Assembly: GCA_018655275.1 (NCBI GenBank) | Contig: JABIJZ010000004.1 | Location: forward strand, 62,001 to 126,000 | Direction: 5' to 3' | Length of the DNA: 64,000 bases | From: Candidatus Peregrinibacteria bacterium | GTDB lineage: Bacteria; Patescibacteriota; Gracilibacteria; UBA1369; LOWO2-01-FULL-3 | In this document: positions 24,754 through 32,460 of the stretch, piece after piece | How positions within the stretch are numbered: the stretch's first letter is position 1 | Layout of the letters: every line of letters begins with the position of its first letter | The notes under the pieces: model-generated | What the model was told of the DNA's origin: nothing | The model's database searches: none | Seen by the model: the letters and a program-made list of their open reading frames with translations, nothing else | Program-made: the position numbers and the translations under genes

Positions 24754-24783
24754 ATTATAATATGGTGTGAAGTTGTACCATAT
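24754..24783 (-). promoter_or_regulatory. Leaderless -10 and candidate operator
   Basis: On the minus strand TATAAT (24754-24759) ends 7 nt before the ATG at 24746. Directly upstream is an inverted repeat, ATATGGT and ACCATAT, with a 10-nt spacer (24760-24783), where a repressor or activator dimer would contact the promoter. No clear -35 hexamer is present. Confidence 0.5.
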
Positions 24784-24885
24784 AACCGTATCTATAACAA
24801 CATTGTTTAGGACACCGTAAATCAAAATATGATGTCCAAAGAAAAAGGACTGAAGTGTGAGGTTTTTGGATTGGAAGGGTGAGAT

Positions 24886-25068
24886 CTAAACTTGAATATC
24901 CTTAATTGAAGCTTCCAATTTATTGAGGTAGTTTTCTGGAACACCTGCTGGAGCGTCAGGGTATGCGCCTGCTTCTACTTTTTTTCTTTCTTCAGCGATA
25001 GCATCGAGGATGAATTTTTTGTCCTCCGCTGGAGTTGGCTGATTTGAGTTGTTTGTGTTGTCTGTCAT
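24886..25068 (-). CDS. Small hypothetical protein
   Basis: A 60-aa acidic protein with a disordered N-terminus (MTDNTNNSNQPTPAEDKKF) followed by an amphipathic helix and PENYLNKLEASIKD. It is 1 bp downstream of the 77-aa gene and shares its promoter. No family is recognised. Confidence 0.6.
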   Translation of the reverse strand: MTDNTNNSNQPTPAEDKKFILDAIAEERKKVEAGAYPDAPAGVPENYLNKLEASIKDIQV

Positions 25069-25069
25069 A

Positions 25070-25303
25070 TTATGAGGTCATTCTATCTATTTTATATGCA
25101 TTTTCTAAGTCGTTTAACCTGTTATAAGGTTCTCTGATTTTTTCTTTGAAAGCTATATTTTGGGGATGCATGAGATATCCCTTCAAAATTTCAACTGCTA
25201 CTGGAGCTAAGCCTTTTGGGGCTTCCATAGGTTCTTTATGGCTTGGTTTTATTTCTTCTACGCCGTCTCCGGTTCCGTCAGATTTTTGTCCTGCTAGTCC
25301 CAT
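25070..25303 (-). CDS. Small hypothetical protein
   Basis: A 77-aa protein with a Gly/Pro-rich, disordered-looking N-terminus and a helical C-terminal half (FKEKIREPYNRLNDLENAYK). It is the first gene of a two-gene operon behind a strong promoter (25339-25367), divergent from dgt. No family is recognised. Confidence 0.6.
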   Translation of the reverse strand: MGLAGQKSDGTGDGVEEIKPSHKEPMEAPKGLAPVAVEILKGYLMHPQNIAFKEKIREPYNRLNDLENAYKIDRMTS

Positions 25304-25338
25304 GTTTTTGTTTTTATTATTTTAATTTCGATTGAATA

Positions 25339-25367
25339 AGTATATCATAAATCCCCTTAAGATTCAA
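25339..25367 (-). promoter_or_regulatory. Promoter of the two-gene 24886-25303 operon
   Basis: On the minus strand TTGAAT (25362-25367), 17 bp, TATACT (25339-25344). It abuts the divergent dgt start at 25369. Confidence 0.7.
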
Positions 25368-25368
25368 T

Positions 25369-26442
25369 ATGGTTAGAGACCAATCACAGTTAGAGGAACT
25401 GGAAAGAGCGCGGCTGGCTGCGTATGCGATGATGAGTTCGGATACTCGAGGTAGGCATCATGAGGAACGGGAATGTGGGGCGCGGCTGTGTTTTCAGAAA
25501 GATAAAGATCGGATCGTGCATTGCAAGGCGTTTCGGCGACTGGATGAGAAGACACAGGTTTTTCCGGCGTTTTTTGGGGATCATTATAGGACTCGACTGA
25601 CTCATACGATAGAAGTTGCCCAGATAAGTCGGGATGTTTGTCGACGGCTCGGGCTTAATGAGGATTTGGCTGAGGCGATTGCGTTGGCGCATGACCTGGG
25701 GCATCCGCCTTTTGGGCATTCTGGGGAAGAAGCGTTGGATGAGGTTTTGGGTGAATTTGGTTTACGGTTTGAGCACAATGAGCAAAGTCAGCGCGTGGTT
25801 GAGAAATTGGAGAAATTGTACCCGGAATTTGACGGGTTGAACCTGAGTTTTGAGGTTTTGGAAGGGCTGCAGAAACACCAAACTATTTGGGATCGATCTG
25901 GTGAAGAAGTTGGGGAAATGCATCTTGAAGGACAGGTTGTAAACCTGGCAGATGAAATCGCTTATACAAACCACGATATGGATGATGGGCTTCGAAGTGG
26001 GATTTTGAAGGAAGAGGATTTGGAGGAATGCAGATTGTGGAGTGAGGCTGTTGATGTTGTTCGAGGACGGTATGGGGAGCTTGAGGATGATGATGTTCGT
26101 CGGTCGCGGATTATCAGCAAGGTGATTGCTTTTATGATTGGGGACATTTGTGCGAATTTTGAGGAAAGTGAATCGGAGATTCGGTTTGGCGAGGAGATGA
26201 TTGAAAAGGTTCGAGAGCTACGAAAGGTTTTGTTTGAGAAATTTTACCTAAGTAAAGAAGTGAAGGGGAAACTCGAAGAAGGGAAGACGATGATCAAGCA
26301 GCTTTTTAAATACTATATGGGAAACCCTGAGGCGGTTCCGGAGAAATATCGGCGTGAGAATTGTTTGGAAGTTGGGGCGAAAGATTATATTGCAGGGATG
26401 ACGGACCAGTTTTTGAGAAAAGAGATTGAGAAAATTGGCTAA
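25369..26442 (+). CDS. dgt: Deoxyguanosinetriphosphate triphosphohydrolase-like protein
   Basis: A 357-aa HD-domain protein. Metal ligands are in THTIEVAQISRDV and ALAHDLGHPPFGHSGE, followed by the family features FEHNEQSQRVVEKLE and LADEIAYTNHDMDDGL. It hydrolyses dNTPs to the nucleoside and triphosphate, balancing precursor pools. The next gene, nrdR, represses ribonucleotide reductase, so the pair is a nucleotide-pool module. A TAAGAT 5 nt before the ATG suggests a leaderless start. Confidence 0.9.
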   Translation: MVRDQSQLEELERARLAAYAMMSSDTRGRHHEERECGARLCFQKDKDRIVHCKAFRRLDEKTQVFPAFFGDHYRTRLTHTIEVAQISRDVCRRLGLNEDLAEAIALAHDLGHPPFGHSGEEALDEVLGEFGLRFEHNEQSQRVVEKLEKLYPEFDGLNLSFEVLEGLQKHQTIWDRSGEEVGEMHLEGQVVNLADEIAYTNHDMDDGLRSGILKEEDLEECRLWSEAVDVVRGRYGELEDDDVRRSRIISKVIAFMIGDICANFEESESEIRFGEEMIEKVRELRKVLFEKFYLSKEVKGKLEEGKTMIKQLFKYYMGNPEAVPEKYRRENCLEVGAKDYIAGMTDQFLRKEIEKIG

Positions 26443-26463
26443 TTTAACTATTATTTGCGAGCT

Positions 26464-26910
26464 ATGAAATGTCCAAAATGCAAAAAAGGAGAGACGTCTG
26501 TGATCGATTCGCGTGATGCGGAGGAGAACAAAGCTATTCGTCGGCGTCGGGAGTGCGATAAATGCAGCTATCGATTTACGACTTTTGAACGTTCTGAAAA
26601 ATCGAATTTTGTTGTGGCCAAGAGGGATGGCTCTCGGGAGAGATATGATCGTTCGAAGGTTGAGAGTGGGATTTGGAGAGCTTGCGAGAAAAGACAAGTT
26701 ACTCAGGAGCAAGTCGAGAAGGCTGTTGCTGTGCTTGAAGATAAATGGTCGGCGATGGGGAAAGAAGTTCCTTCGACTGCGATTGGTGAAGGGATTATGA
26801 AGGCTTTGAAAAAAATTGATGAGGTTGCATATATACGTTTTGCTTCTGTTTACAGGCAGTTCAAGGATCTTGAAACATTCCGGGAGGAAGTTTCGAAGTT
26901 GTTGAAGTAG
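26464..26910 (+). CDS. nrdR: Transcriptional repressor NrdR
   Basis: A 148-aa protein from the ATG at 26464, which gives the standard start MKCPKCKKGETSVIDSRD. A four-Cys zinc ribbon (CPKC and CDKC) is followed by the ATP-cone domain (FVVAKRDGSRERYDRSKVES). It senses ATP/dATP and represses ribonucleotide reductase genes by binding NrdR boxes. It starts 21 bp after dgt and is probably cotranscribed. It is followed by the nested hairpin repeats at 26915-27013. Confidence 0.93.
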   Translation: MKCPKCKKGETSVIDSRDAEENKAIRRRRECDKCSYRFTTFERSEKSNFVVAKRDGSRERYDRSKVESGIWRACEKRQVTQEQVEKAVAVLEDKWSAMGKEVPSTAIGEGIMKALKKIDEVAYIRFASVYRQFKDLETFREEVSKLLK

Positions 26911-26914
26911 GTTG

Positions 26915-27013
26915 AGCGGGGCTGAGTTCCCGGAGGTGGGGTGTTTTTGGGGGACCTCTGGGAGGGTTTCCCGGAGGTTGGGTGTTTTTGGGGGACCTCC
27001 GGGAGAGCCCGCT
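26915..27013. repeat. Tandem CCCGGAGGT hairpins inside an outer inverted repeat
   Basis: Two adjacent hairpins: CCCGGAGGT (26929-26937) with ACCTCTGGG (26954-26962), and CCCGGAGGT (26970-26978) with ACCTCCGGG (26995-27003). They have near-identical GGTGTTTTTGGGGG-type loops. An outer pair, AGCGGGGCT (26915-26923) and AGCCCGCT (27006-27013), encloses both. The same hairpin recurs at 52809-52852 as a probable terminator. These follow nrdR and may end its transcript, though the T-tracts are in the loops. Confidence 0.7.
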
Positions 27014-27034
27014 TAGTTTCTTCGAGTCAAGGGG

Positions 27035-27063
27035 TTGTCAAAGGGGTCTTTTTGTGTTATAGT
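27035..27063 (+). promoter_or_regulatory. Promoter of the L,D-transpeptidase gene
   Basis: TTGTCA (27035-27040), 17 bp, TATAGT (27058-27063). The leader to the ATG at 27100 is about 30 nt, A-rich, and has no Shine-Dalgarno sequence. Confidence 0.7.
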
Positions 27064-27099
27064 ATAGTCAAACAAAAATAAATATAACCCTGTTTCTCT

Positions 27100-28248
27100 A
27101 TGAACACTAAATGGCTTCTAGTCGGAGCGCTGATTGTGTCTTTGGGCGTACTTGTTGTACTGCCAAATGTAGGCAAAACTGCACCGACAGCTCAGACCTC
27201 TGTACTAATGTACGATGGAGGAGGCTCTGATAAAGCACCTTCTCGTGTGAAGGTTGCAGCAAATTTCTTAAAAGTTTCAAAGAAAACAGCGAAAGCTGAA
27301 GATAAAGTTTTCCGAATCGATAAGGAAGATCGATGTGGTTATGACTTTGCTGAAGAAGGCTTTGAGCCTGATTATTCTGCTGAGCTTGTAACGGTTCGAA
27401 AGAAATACAGACACAAGTTAGGGGAAGAGTTCAGAGTAAAAGTTTATGTGAAAAATACTGGAAATATGCCTTGGTTTTCGCCAGATAGTAAATGTAAGGG
27501 GGTAAAAGTTTGGCTGAAAACTGCTCGTGATGAGGATCGAGAAAGTCGATATTATGGAGGGGATATTGATAAAAAGGATAATGGATGGGTTGATGAGTCA
27601 ACTATCCGTTTGGACACCAAACATTTGAGGATTGATCCTGGTGAGATTGCTTCTTTTACATTCTGGTCTGAAGCTGAAGAAGAAGCTAGTGTATATAGAG
27701 AATATTTCATGCCGTATTTGGATTTGGCTGAGCTTTGGCTTGAAGATGCTGAATTCAAACTTGATATCTATAGTGGAGACAATGGTGAGGATGCGTCTTC
27801 TTTGAGATCAAAATTACTTTATGTTTATGAAAGCATGAAGGTCGATGACATGATTTTGACTGGAGAAAGAAGTGTTGAGGTCGATATATCTGACCAAAAG
27901 CTTTATTTGAAAGTTGGTGAACATGTTGTGAGAGAGTTTATTATAAGTGGTGGTAAAGCCTCTACGCCTACACCTCTTGGGACTTACAAAATCACAGAGA
28001 AAAATGAAGTGAGGATTGGACACTCTGCCCCTCATTATATAATGCCTAGATTCCAGAGGTTTACCCCTCAAGGGGCTGGACTTCATGCGTTGCCTAGTTT
28101 GGCAACTGATGGAGGTGTGTTCTGGACTGAAGCGTTGGAGCACTTGGGACAACCTGCAAGTCATGGTTGTGTAAGGATGGCGCCTGAGGATGCAGATTTC
28201 GCTTTTGAATTCACAGAGCTTGGGGATGAAATAAATATCCATTGGTAG
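27100..28248 (+). CDS. L,D-transpeptidase with NBR1-like Ig domain
   Basis: A 382-aa protein. An N-terminal signal/anchor spans residues 5-27. Residues about 95-225 resemble an NBR1-type immunoglobulin domain (VKVYVKNTGNMPWFSPDSKC). A C-terminal YkuD catalytic domain covers about 252-382, with a substrate-strand start EVDISDQKLYLKVG, TPTPLGTYKITEKN and the catalytic HGCVRM. It would form 3-3 cross-links or attach proteins to peptidoglycan outside the membrane. It is monocistronic, with its own promoter and a strong terminator. Confidence 0.88.
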   Translation: MNTKWLLVGALIVSLGVLVVLPNVGKTAPTAQTSVLMYDGGGSDKAPSRVKVAANFLKVSKKTAKAEDKVFRIDKEDRCGYDFAEEGFEPDYSAELVTVRKKYRHKLGEEFRVKVYVKNTGNMPWFSPDSKCKGVKVWLKTARDEDRESRYYGGDIDKKDNGWVDESTIRLDTKHLRIDPGEIASFTFWSEAEEEASVYREYFMPYLDLAELWLEDAEFKLDIYSGDNGEDASSLRSKLLYVYESMKVDDMILTGERSVEVDISDQKLYLKVGEHVVREFIISGGKASTPTPLGTYKITEKNEVRIGHSAPHYIMPRFQRFTPQGAGLHALPSLATDGGVFWTEALEHLGQPASHGCVRMAPEDADFAFEFTELGDEINIHW

Positions 28249-28272
28249 TCTAGTTATAAAAGTTATTCTGTA

Positions 28273-28300
28273 GGGCAGGAGAAATCCTGCCCTTTTTTTT
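28273..28300 (+). terminator. Rho-independent terminator
   Basis: GGGCAGGA (28273-28280), loop GAAA, TCCTGCCC (28285-28292), then eight T. A textbook terminator 25 bp after the L,D-transpeptidase stop. Confidence 0.95.
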
Positions 28301-28341
28301 GTGCTTGTTTTCGTATATATTTGGAGTCCTTAACTTTGTTT

Positions 28342-30648
28342 ATGGACCACCCTATCCTTAAAAAGCTGAATGAGAAGCAAGTCGATGCAGTCACAACTGT
28401 GGACGGAGCTTTGCTAGTTTTGGCTGGGGCTGGCAGTGGAAAGACGCGTGCGCTGACCAATAGAATTGCATATATGATCCAAGATCGTGGCGTTTCGCCG
28501 TGGAATATTTTGGCGGTTACATTTACAAACAAAGCTGCGAATGAGATGAAAGCCAGAGTTTCAAAGTTGTTGAGCAGAGGTGGAGATGCGGGTGGGGACG
28601 GTAGCGTGCGATTCAAAAATAATTTTGCGGACCTGCGAAATGAAGCGTTGCCGACTATTGGTACGTTTCACTCTATATGTGTGAGGATTTTGCGAGAAAA
28701 TATTCATCTGATGGATTTCGAAAGGACTTTTGCGATTTATGATGCGGCTGATCAACAATTATTGATGAAGCGGTTGATGGAGGATGCGGGAATTGATAGC
28801 AAGAAGATTAATCCGAAAGCAATTCTGGGATGGATTTCGAATGCAAAGAATCAGCTGATGGGGCCGGCGACTTTTGGCAAACATGTTGATAGCAATTTCG
28901 CTGAGAAAGTTGCGATGTTGTATGGGCCATATCAAGATGCGTTGAGGCAAAATAATGCGTTGGATTTTGATGACCTGATAATGAAGACTGTTGAGTTGTT
29001 TCGTGGGCACGAGGAGGTTTTGAAATACTACCAAGATAAATTCAAATATATTTCTGTGGACGAGTATCAAGATACGAATCATGCTCAATATGTTTTGATT
29101 GGATTGTTGGCGAAAAAATATCGAAATTTGTGTGTGATTGGAGATGAAGATCAGAGTATTTATAGTTGGAGAGGTGCGACTGTGCGAAATATTTTGGATT
29201 TTGAAAAAGATTATCCTGAGGCCAAGGTTGTGTTTTTGGAGCAGAACTATAGGTCTACTTCTGTGATTTTGGATTCTTCGAATGCAATTATTTCACGGAA
29301 CAAAAACAGAAAACCGAAGAAACTGTGGACTTCACAAGAAGGCGGTGAAAAAGTGCGTCATTGGCTTGCACATAACGAAAGACATGAAGGAGAGTTGGTC
29401 GCGAATGAGATAAATGAGATTTTGAAAAGCCATGAAAGTCCGGATTATAATGACTTTGTTGTTTTGTATAGGACGAACGCGCAATCACGTGTGATGGAGG
29501 AAGTATTTTTGCGATATGGGATCCCCTATCGGATTGTTGGTGGAGTGAAGTTTTATGCGAGAAAGGAGATCAAAGATATGTTGGCATATTTGAGAGTTGT
29601 GCAGAACCCGAATGACAGTGTGAGCTTGATGAGAATTATCAATGTACCTTCTAGGAAAATTGGGGCGAAGACTTTGGAGATGGTTGTGGCTTATGGGAAG
29701 AGACAGAACATTCCGTTTTTCCAGGCCTTGAAGGAGGTTCGGTCTGTGGAGGGACTTTCTGATGGGAAGATTATGGATATTGAGAAATTTGTTGAATTGA
29801 TTTTGCGGCTGCAACGTGCGAATAGTGAATTTGCTGCGGCTGGTGTGATTAAACATGTTTTGGAGGAGGCGAAATATCGAGAGTTTTTGGATGATGGCTC
29901 TAGTGAAGGAGCTACTCGTCTGGAAAATGTTGTCGAGTTGATTTCGGTTGCTTCTAAATATGATTCTTTGGAGCCTGGCGTTTCTTTATCTGTATTTTTG
30001 GAAGAAGTAAGTTTGATTGCTGATATTGATACTGCTGACGATGGAGACAATGCTGTGACTTTGATGACTGTTCATAGTGCGAAGGGCCTTGAGTATCCTG
30101 TGGTTTTTGTGGCTGGGCTTGAGGAGGGAGTCTTCCCTCATAGTAGAAGTTTGATGGAAGCTGAACAGCTGGAAGAGGAACGACGACTAATGTATGTTGC
30201 GATGACTCGTGCGATGGAAAGGCTGTATTTGATGCATGCTCGTGAGCGAATGCTTTATGGTGAGTCGCGTGTGAATGCTCCGTCGCAATTTTTGAATGAT
30301 ATTCCTGAGGAGTTGGTTGAAGATAATTTTGGTGGACATGGTCGGGGCTATCGAGGATTGTCTCGGGATTATGGGGAGACTGGGTTTGGAGATACCGCTT
30401 TGCCTGTGGAAAGTTTCGGCGGAGCTGGAACTGGGCGAAGCTCTGGCTATTCTTCTGCTGGGGAATCTTTTGAAGATCAGGATGTTGGGGATATCTCATA
30501 TAATGTTGGGGACAAAGTTGCTCATAAAATTTTTGGAGTTGGGCGAGTTGTCGAGGTTGTCGGAGGTGTTATTAGTGTTGAGTTCGAAGATTCTTCGGTT
30601 GGTATGAAAAAATTGGCGGCAAGTGTTGCGCCTTTGAAGAAGGTTTAG
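28342..30648 (+). CDS. pcrA: ATP-dependent DNA helicase PcrA/UvrD
   Basis: A 768-aa SF1 helicase from the ATG at 28342. Motifs are Walker A LAGAGSGKTRAL, Ia TFTNKAANEMKAR, motif II SVDEYQDTNHAQY, motif III GDEDQSIYSWRGA, motif IV VFLEQNYRSTS, motif V LMTVHSAKGLEYP and motif VI RRLMYVAMTRA. A C-terminal Tudor-like segment (VGDKVAHKIFGVGRVVEV) is typical of PcrA. It is a 3'-5' helicase for excision repair and replication restart. The Gly/Ser-rich region around residues 670-720 is a linker. Confidence 0.94.
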   Translation: MDHPILKKLNEKQVDAVTTVDGALLVLAGAGSGKTRALTNRIAYMIQDRGVSPWNILAVTFTNKAANEMKARVSKLLSRGGDAGGDGSVRFKNNFADLRNEALPTIGTFHSICVRILRENIHLMDFERTFAIYDAADQQLLMKRLMEDAGIDSKKINPKAILGWISNAKNQLMGPATFGKHVDSNFAEKVAMLYGPYQDALRQNNALDFDDLIMKTVELFRGHEEVLKYYQDKFKYISVDEYQDTNHAQYVLIGLLAKKYRNLCVIGDEDQSIYSWRGATVRNILDFEKDYPEAKVVFLEQNYRSTSVILDSSNAIISRNKNRKPKKLWTSQEGGEKVRHWLAHNERHEGELVANEINEILKSHESPDYNDFVVLYRTNAQSRVMEEVFLRYGIPYRIVGGVKFYARKEIKDMLAYLRVVQNPNDSVSLMRIINVPSRKIGAKTLEMVVAYGKRQNIPFFQALKEVRSVEGLSDGKIMDIEKFVELILRLQRANSEFAAAGVIKHVLEEAKYREFLDDGSSEGATRLENVVELISVASKYDSLEPGVSLSVFLEEVSLIADIDTADDGDNAVTLMTVHSAKGLEYPVVFVAGLEEGVFPHSRSLMEAEQLEEERRLMYVAMTRAMERLYLMHARERMLYGESRVNAPSQFLNDIPEELVEDNFGGHGRGYRGLSRDYGETGFGDTALPVESFGGAGTGRSSGYSSAGESFEDQDVGDISYNVGDKVAHKIFGVGRVVEVVGGVISVEFEDSSVGMKKLAASVAPLKKV

Positions 30649-30788
30649 GAAAGTCCCCGCACTCTTTTTTCGCGTTGGCGATTTTGAGGCGGGAACTTAT
30701 TTGAGGGTGAACTTAGAGCTGCCTTGTGTGGCGCTTGAAGTTACGCGCCTGTTAGGTTTGTCGTTGGAATGAGGAAAAGGCTTGAGGG

Positions 30789-31835
30789 TCACCAGATGCG
30801 CTTGAACTTGATCGAGTCTGCGCTGAGATATTTGTTTTTTGTTTTGCCGTACAGCTTGAGATAAAAGGTCGGACCGGACCAGAGGTATACAAACGTCAAA
30901 GCATGCCAGTTGTCGTTCGTGTTTTCCTGCTGGCTCTTGTAGAGGTACTTGGGAGTGAAGCTGTTTGGCTCACTCCTGAGACTGTAAAGAGCCTTTGGGT
31001 CTTTTTGGCTCGTCCCTTTGTACTTCGCGTAGATGACAAAGAATCCCGCTTTTGACATACGGAACTTCCACATATACCAAGGCCTTTTGGTCTTGTACTT
31101 GGTGTAGAAGCGACGCTGTCCGGTGATCTGATTTGGTTCGTCGTCTGAAGATACTTTCCAGCTCGACGACTTCCATCCCTTGTAGTAAGCGAGCTCGTGG
31201 CTCAAGCTCATATTCGAAGATTCTTCGATCACGGAAGTTCTTTTATACAAGTTTAGTTCGGAGTTGGCAATCACGTCCTTTTCTATCGGACCTTCTACGA
31301 ATTCGAACGGGATGGATGTTGCTGTTGATGCGGCTTCTGCCTGCAGGTGGACGTGGAGGTGCGGACCGGTCGACCATCCACTGTTGCCGACTTGTCCGAG
31401 TTCCTGGCCCATTTCGACATGGAAGCCATCGTTGACCTTGATGGACCCTTCCTTGAAATGACAGAGCCGGACGTAGCGTCCGGTCGTGTCGTCACGAATA
31501 AGGAGCGTGTTGCCCCAGCCCCAGTGGTTCTCCTCGACTTTTACGTCGTTGAGTTCGTTGTCTGGGGCTCCGTCACGCTTTTCCACGACTGTGCCACTGA
31601 TTGGGGAATGGACCTGTTGACCGAAGGTCTCCCAACTGTTTGGCTTAACGAAGTCGTAGGCGTACTTGAGCTTGCCGTTGTGAGAGTAGTTGGAATTGTT
31701 GCCCTGAACGCATACCCACTCCTCCCCCTCGGCGAAAGGCATGAACATCAGAGGCTTCGCATACACTACGCTCGTGAAGCTGACGATCGCGATAGCCGCC
31801 ATGTAGACGACCCAAAGAATCCGACTCACTTTCAT
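30789..31835 (-). CDS. M23 (LytM-type) metallopeptidase, probably acquired
   Basis: A 348-aa exported protein with signal peptide 1-26 (ending VVYA). The M23 domain spans residues about 50-180, with zinc-ligand regions YAYDFVKPN and the final GPHLHVHL; a C-terminal domain of about 150 residues is unassigned. M23 enzymes cleave peptidoglycan cross-bridges. It differs from its surroundings: visibly higher GC, frequent GTC/CTC/GAC codons, and a canonical AGGAG sited 7 nt before the ATG, whereas most genes here lack a Shine-Dalgarno sequence. This suggests horizontal transfer. Confidence 0.85.
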   Translation of the reverse strand: MKVSRILWVVYMAAIAIVSFTSVVYAKPLMFMPFAEGEEWVCVQGNNSNYSHNGKLKYAYDFVKPNSWETFGQQVHSPISGTVVEKRDGAPDNELNDVKVEENHWGWGNTLLIRDDTTGRYVRLCHFKEGSIKVNDGFHVEMGQELGQVGNSGWSTGPHLHVHLQAEAASTATSIPFEFVEGPIEKDVIANSELNLYKRTSVIEESSNMSLSHELAYYKGWKSSSWKVSSDDEPNQITGQRRFYTKYKTKRPWYMWKFRMSKAGFFVIYAKYKGTSQKDPKALYSLRSEPNSFTPKYLYKSQQENTNDNWHALTFVYLWSGPTFYLKLYGKTKNKYLSADSIKFKRIW

Positions 31836-31869
31836 CTCGTTCTCCTCTCTCTTTTTGCGTTCGTTGTAG

Positions 31870-32334
31870 CTAAGGAAACTTGATCTCCTCTATCAGTTTT
31901 TCCATTTCTTGGCTGTACTTGCCCCCTTCATAGTCGATTAATTCTACCCTTATAGATTTTCCGTTTGAGTTTTTGCGGAAGATCTTTGAAACGTTGCCTA
32001 TGGGTGCTGTTTCTGGATTTGGGTCCCATGATGAGATGGTCTCCATGACCCATTGGGTTGAGATGTTTGGCTGGGTTTCGGTTGTGATTTCGATCGCGGT
32101 GTTGGCATCGCTTTTTCCTATAGTTAGGATGTTATTTGCGATGTTTGTTTTTATGTAATATCCGTTCCCCATGTCCAGATAGACTTGGACCCATTTTATT
32201 TCGGGGTTGGGTACGTCGGGTGTGTTGGGAATATCGAAAGGTTTTTCCTTTCTTACGCTCATCGAATTTACCAGCAAAACTGTTGCCATGATCACGAGCA
32301 TCCCTGTTACGATGATTTTTTCAAGCGATTTCAT
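31870..32334 (-). CDS. Membrane-anchored protein under array promoter D
   Basis: A 154-aa protein with one N-terminal membrane helix (residues about 7-26) and a soluble domain of about 125 residues (WVQVYLDMGNGYYIKTNIAN). There is no prepilin cleavage motif and no catalytic motif, and I recognise no family. It is the first gene behind repeat array D, with a leader of about 35 nt, and lies 34 bp upstream of the M23 gene. By association with dprA, recA, comM and the ComEC-like gene, it is a candidate new transformation factor. Confidence 0.65.
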   Translation of the reverse strand: MKSLEKIIVTGMLVIMATVLLVNSMSVRKEKPFDIPNTPDVPNPEIKWVQVYLDMGNGYYIKTNIANNILTIGKSDANTAIEITTETQPNISTQWVMETISSWDPNPETAPIGNVSKIFRKNSNGKSIRVELIDYEGGKYSQEMEKLIEEIKFP

Positions 32335-32375
32335 TTCAATTCATTTCAATGGACTTTTTAGTAACAAGCCGGCTG

Positions 32376-32441
32376 ACCCTATCATGTCGACCTTACAAAA
32401 AGCTTAAAGAAACCTTAAATTTTCCTTAAATAATTCTTAAA
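32376..32441 (-). promoter_or_regulatory. 11-bp repeat array promoter D
   Basis: On the minus strand there are five 11-bp units from 32441 down to 32387: TTTAAGAATTA, TTTAAGGAAAA, TTTAAGGTTTC, TTTAAGCTTTT and TGTAAGGTCGA. After exactly 5 bp comes TAGGGT (32376-32381), with a TGA extended -10. It drives the 154-aa gene on the minus strand. The divergent ctpA has its own TAAGAT at 32449-32454, only 8 bp from the array, so regulator binding could affect both. Confidence 0.8.
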
Positions 32442-32460
32442 TCTCTGCTAAGATGGCCCC

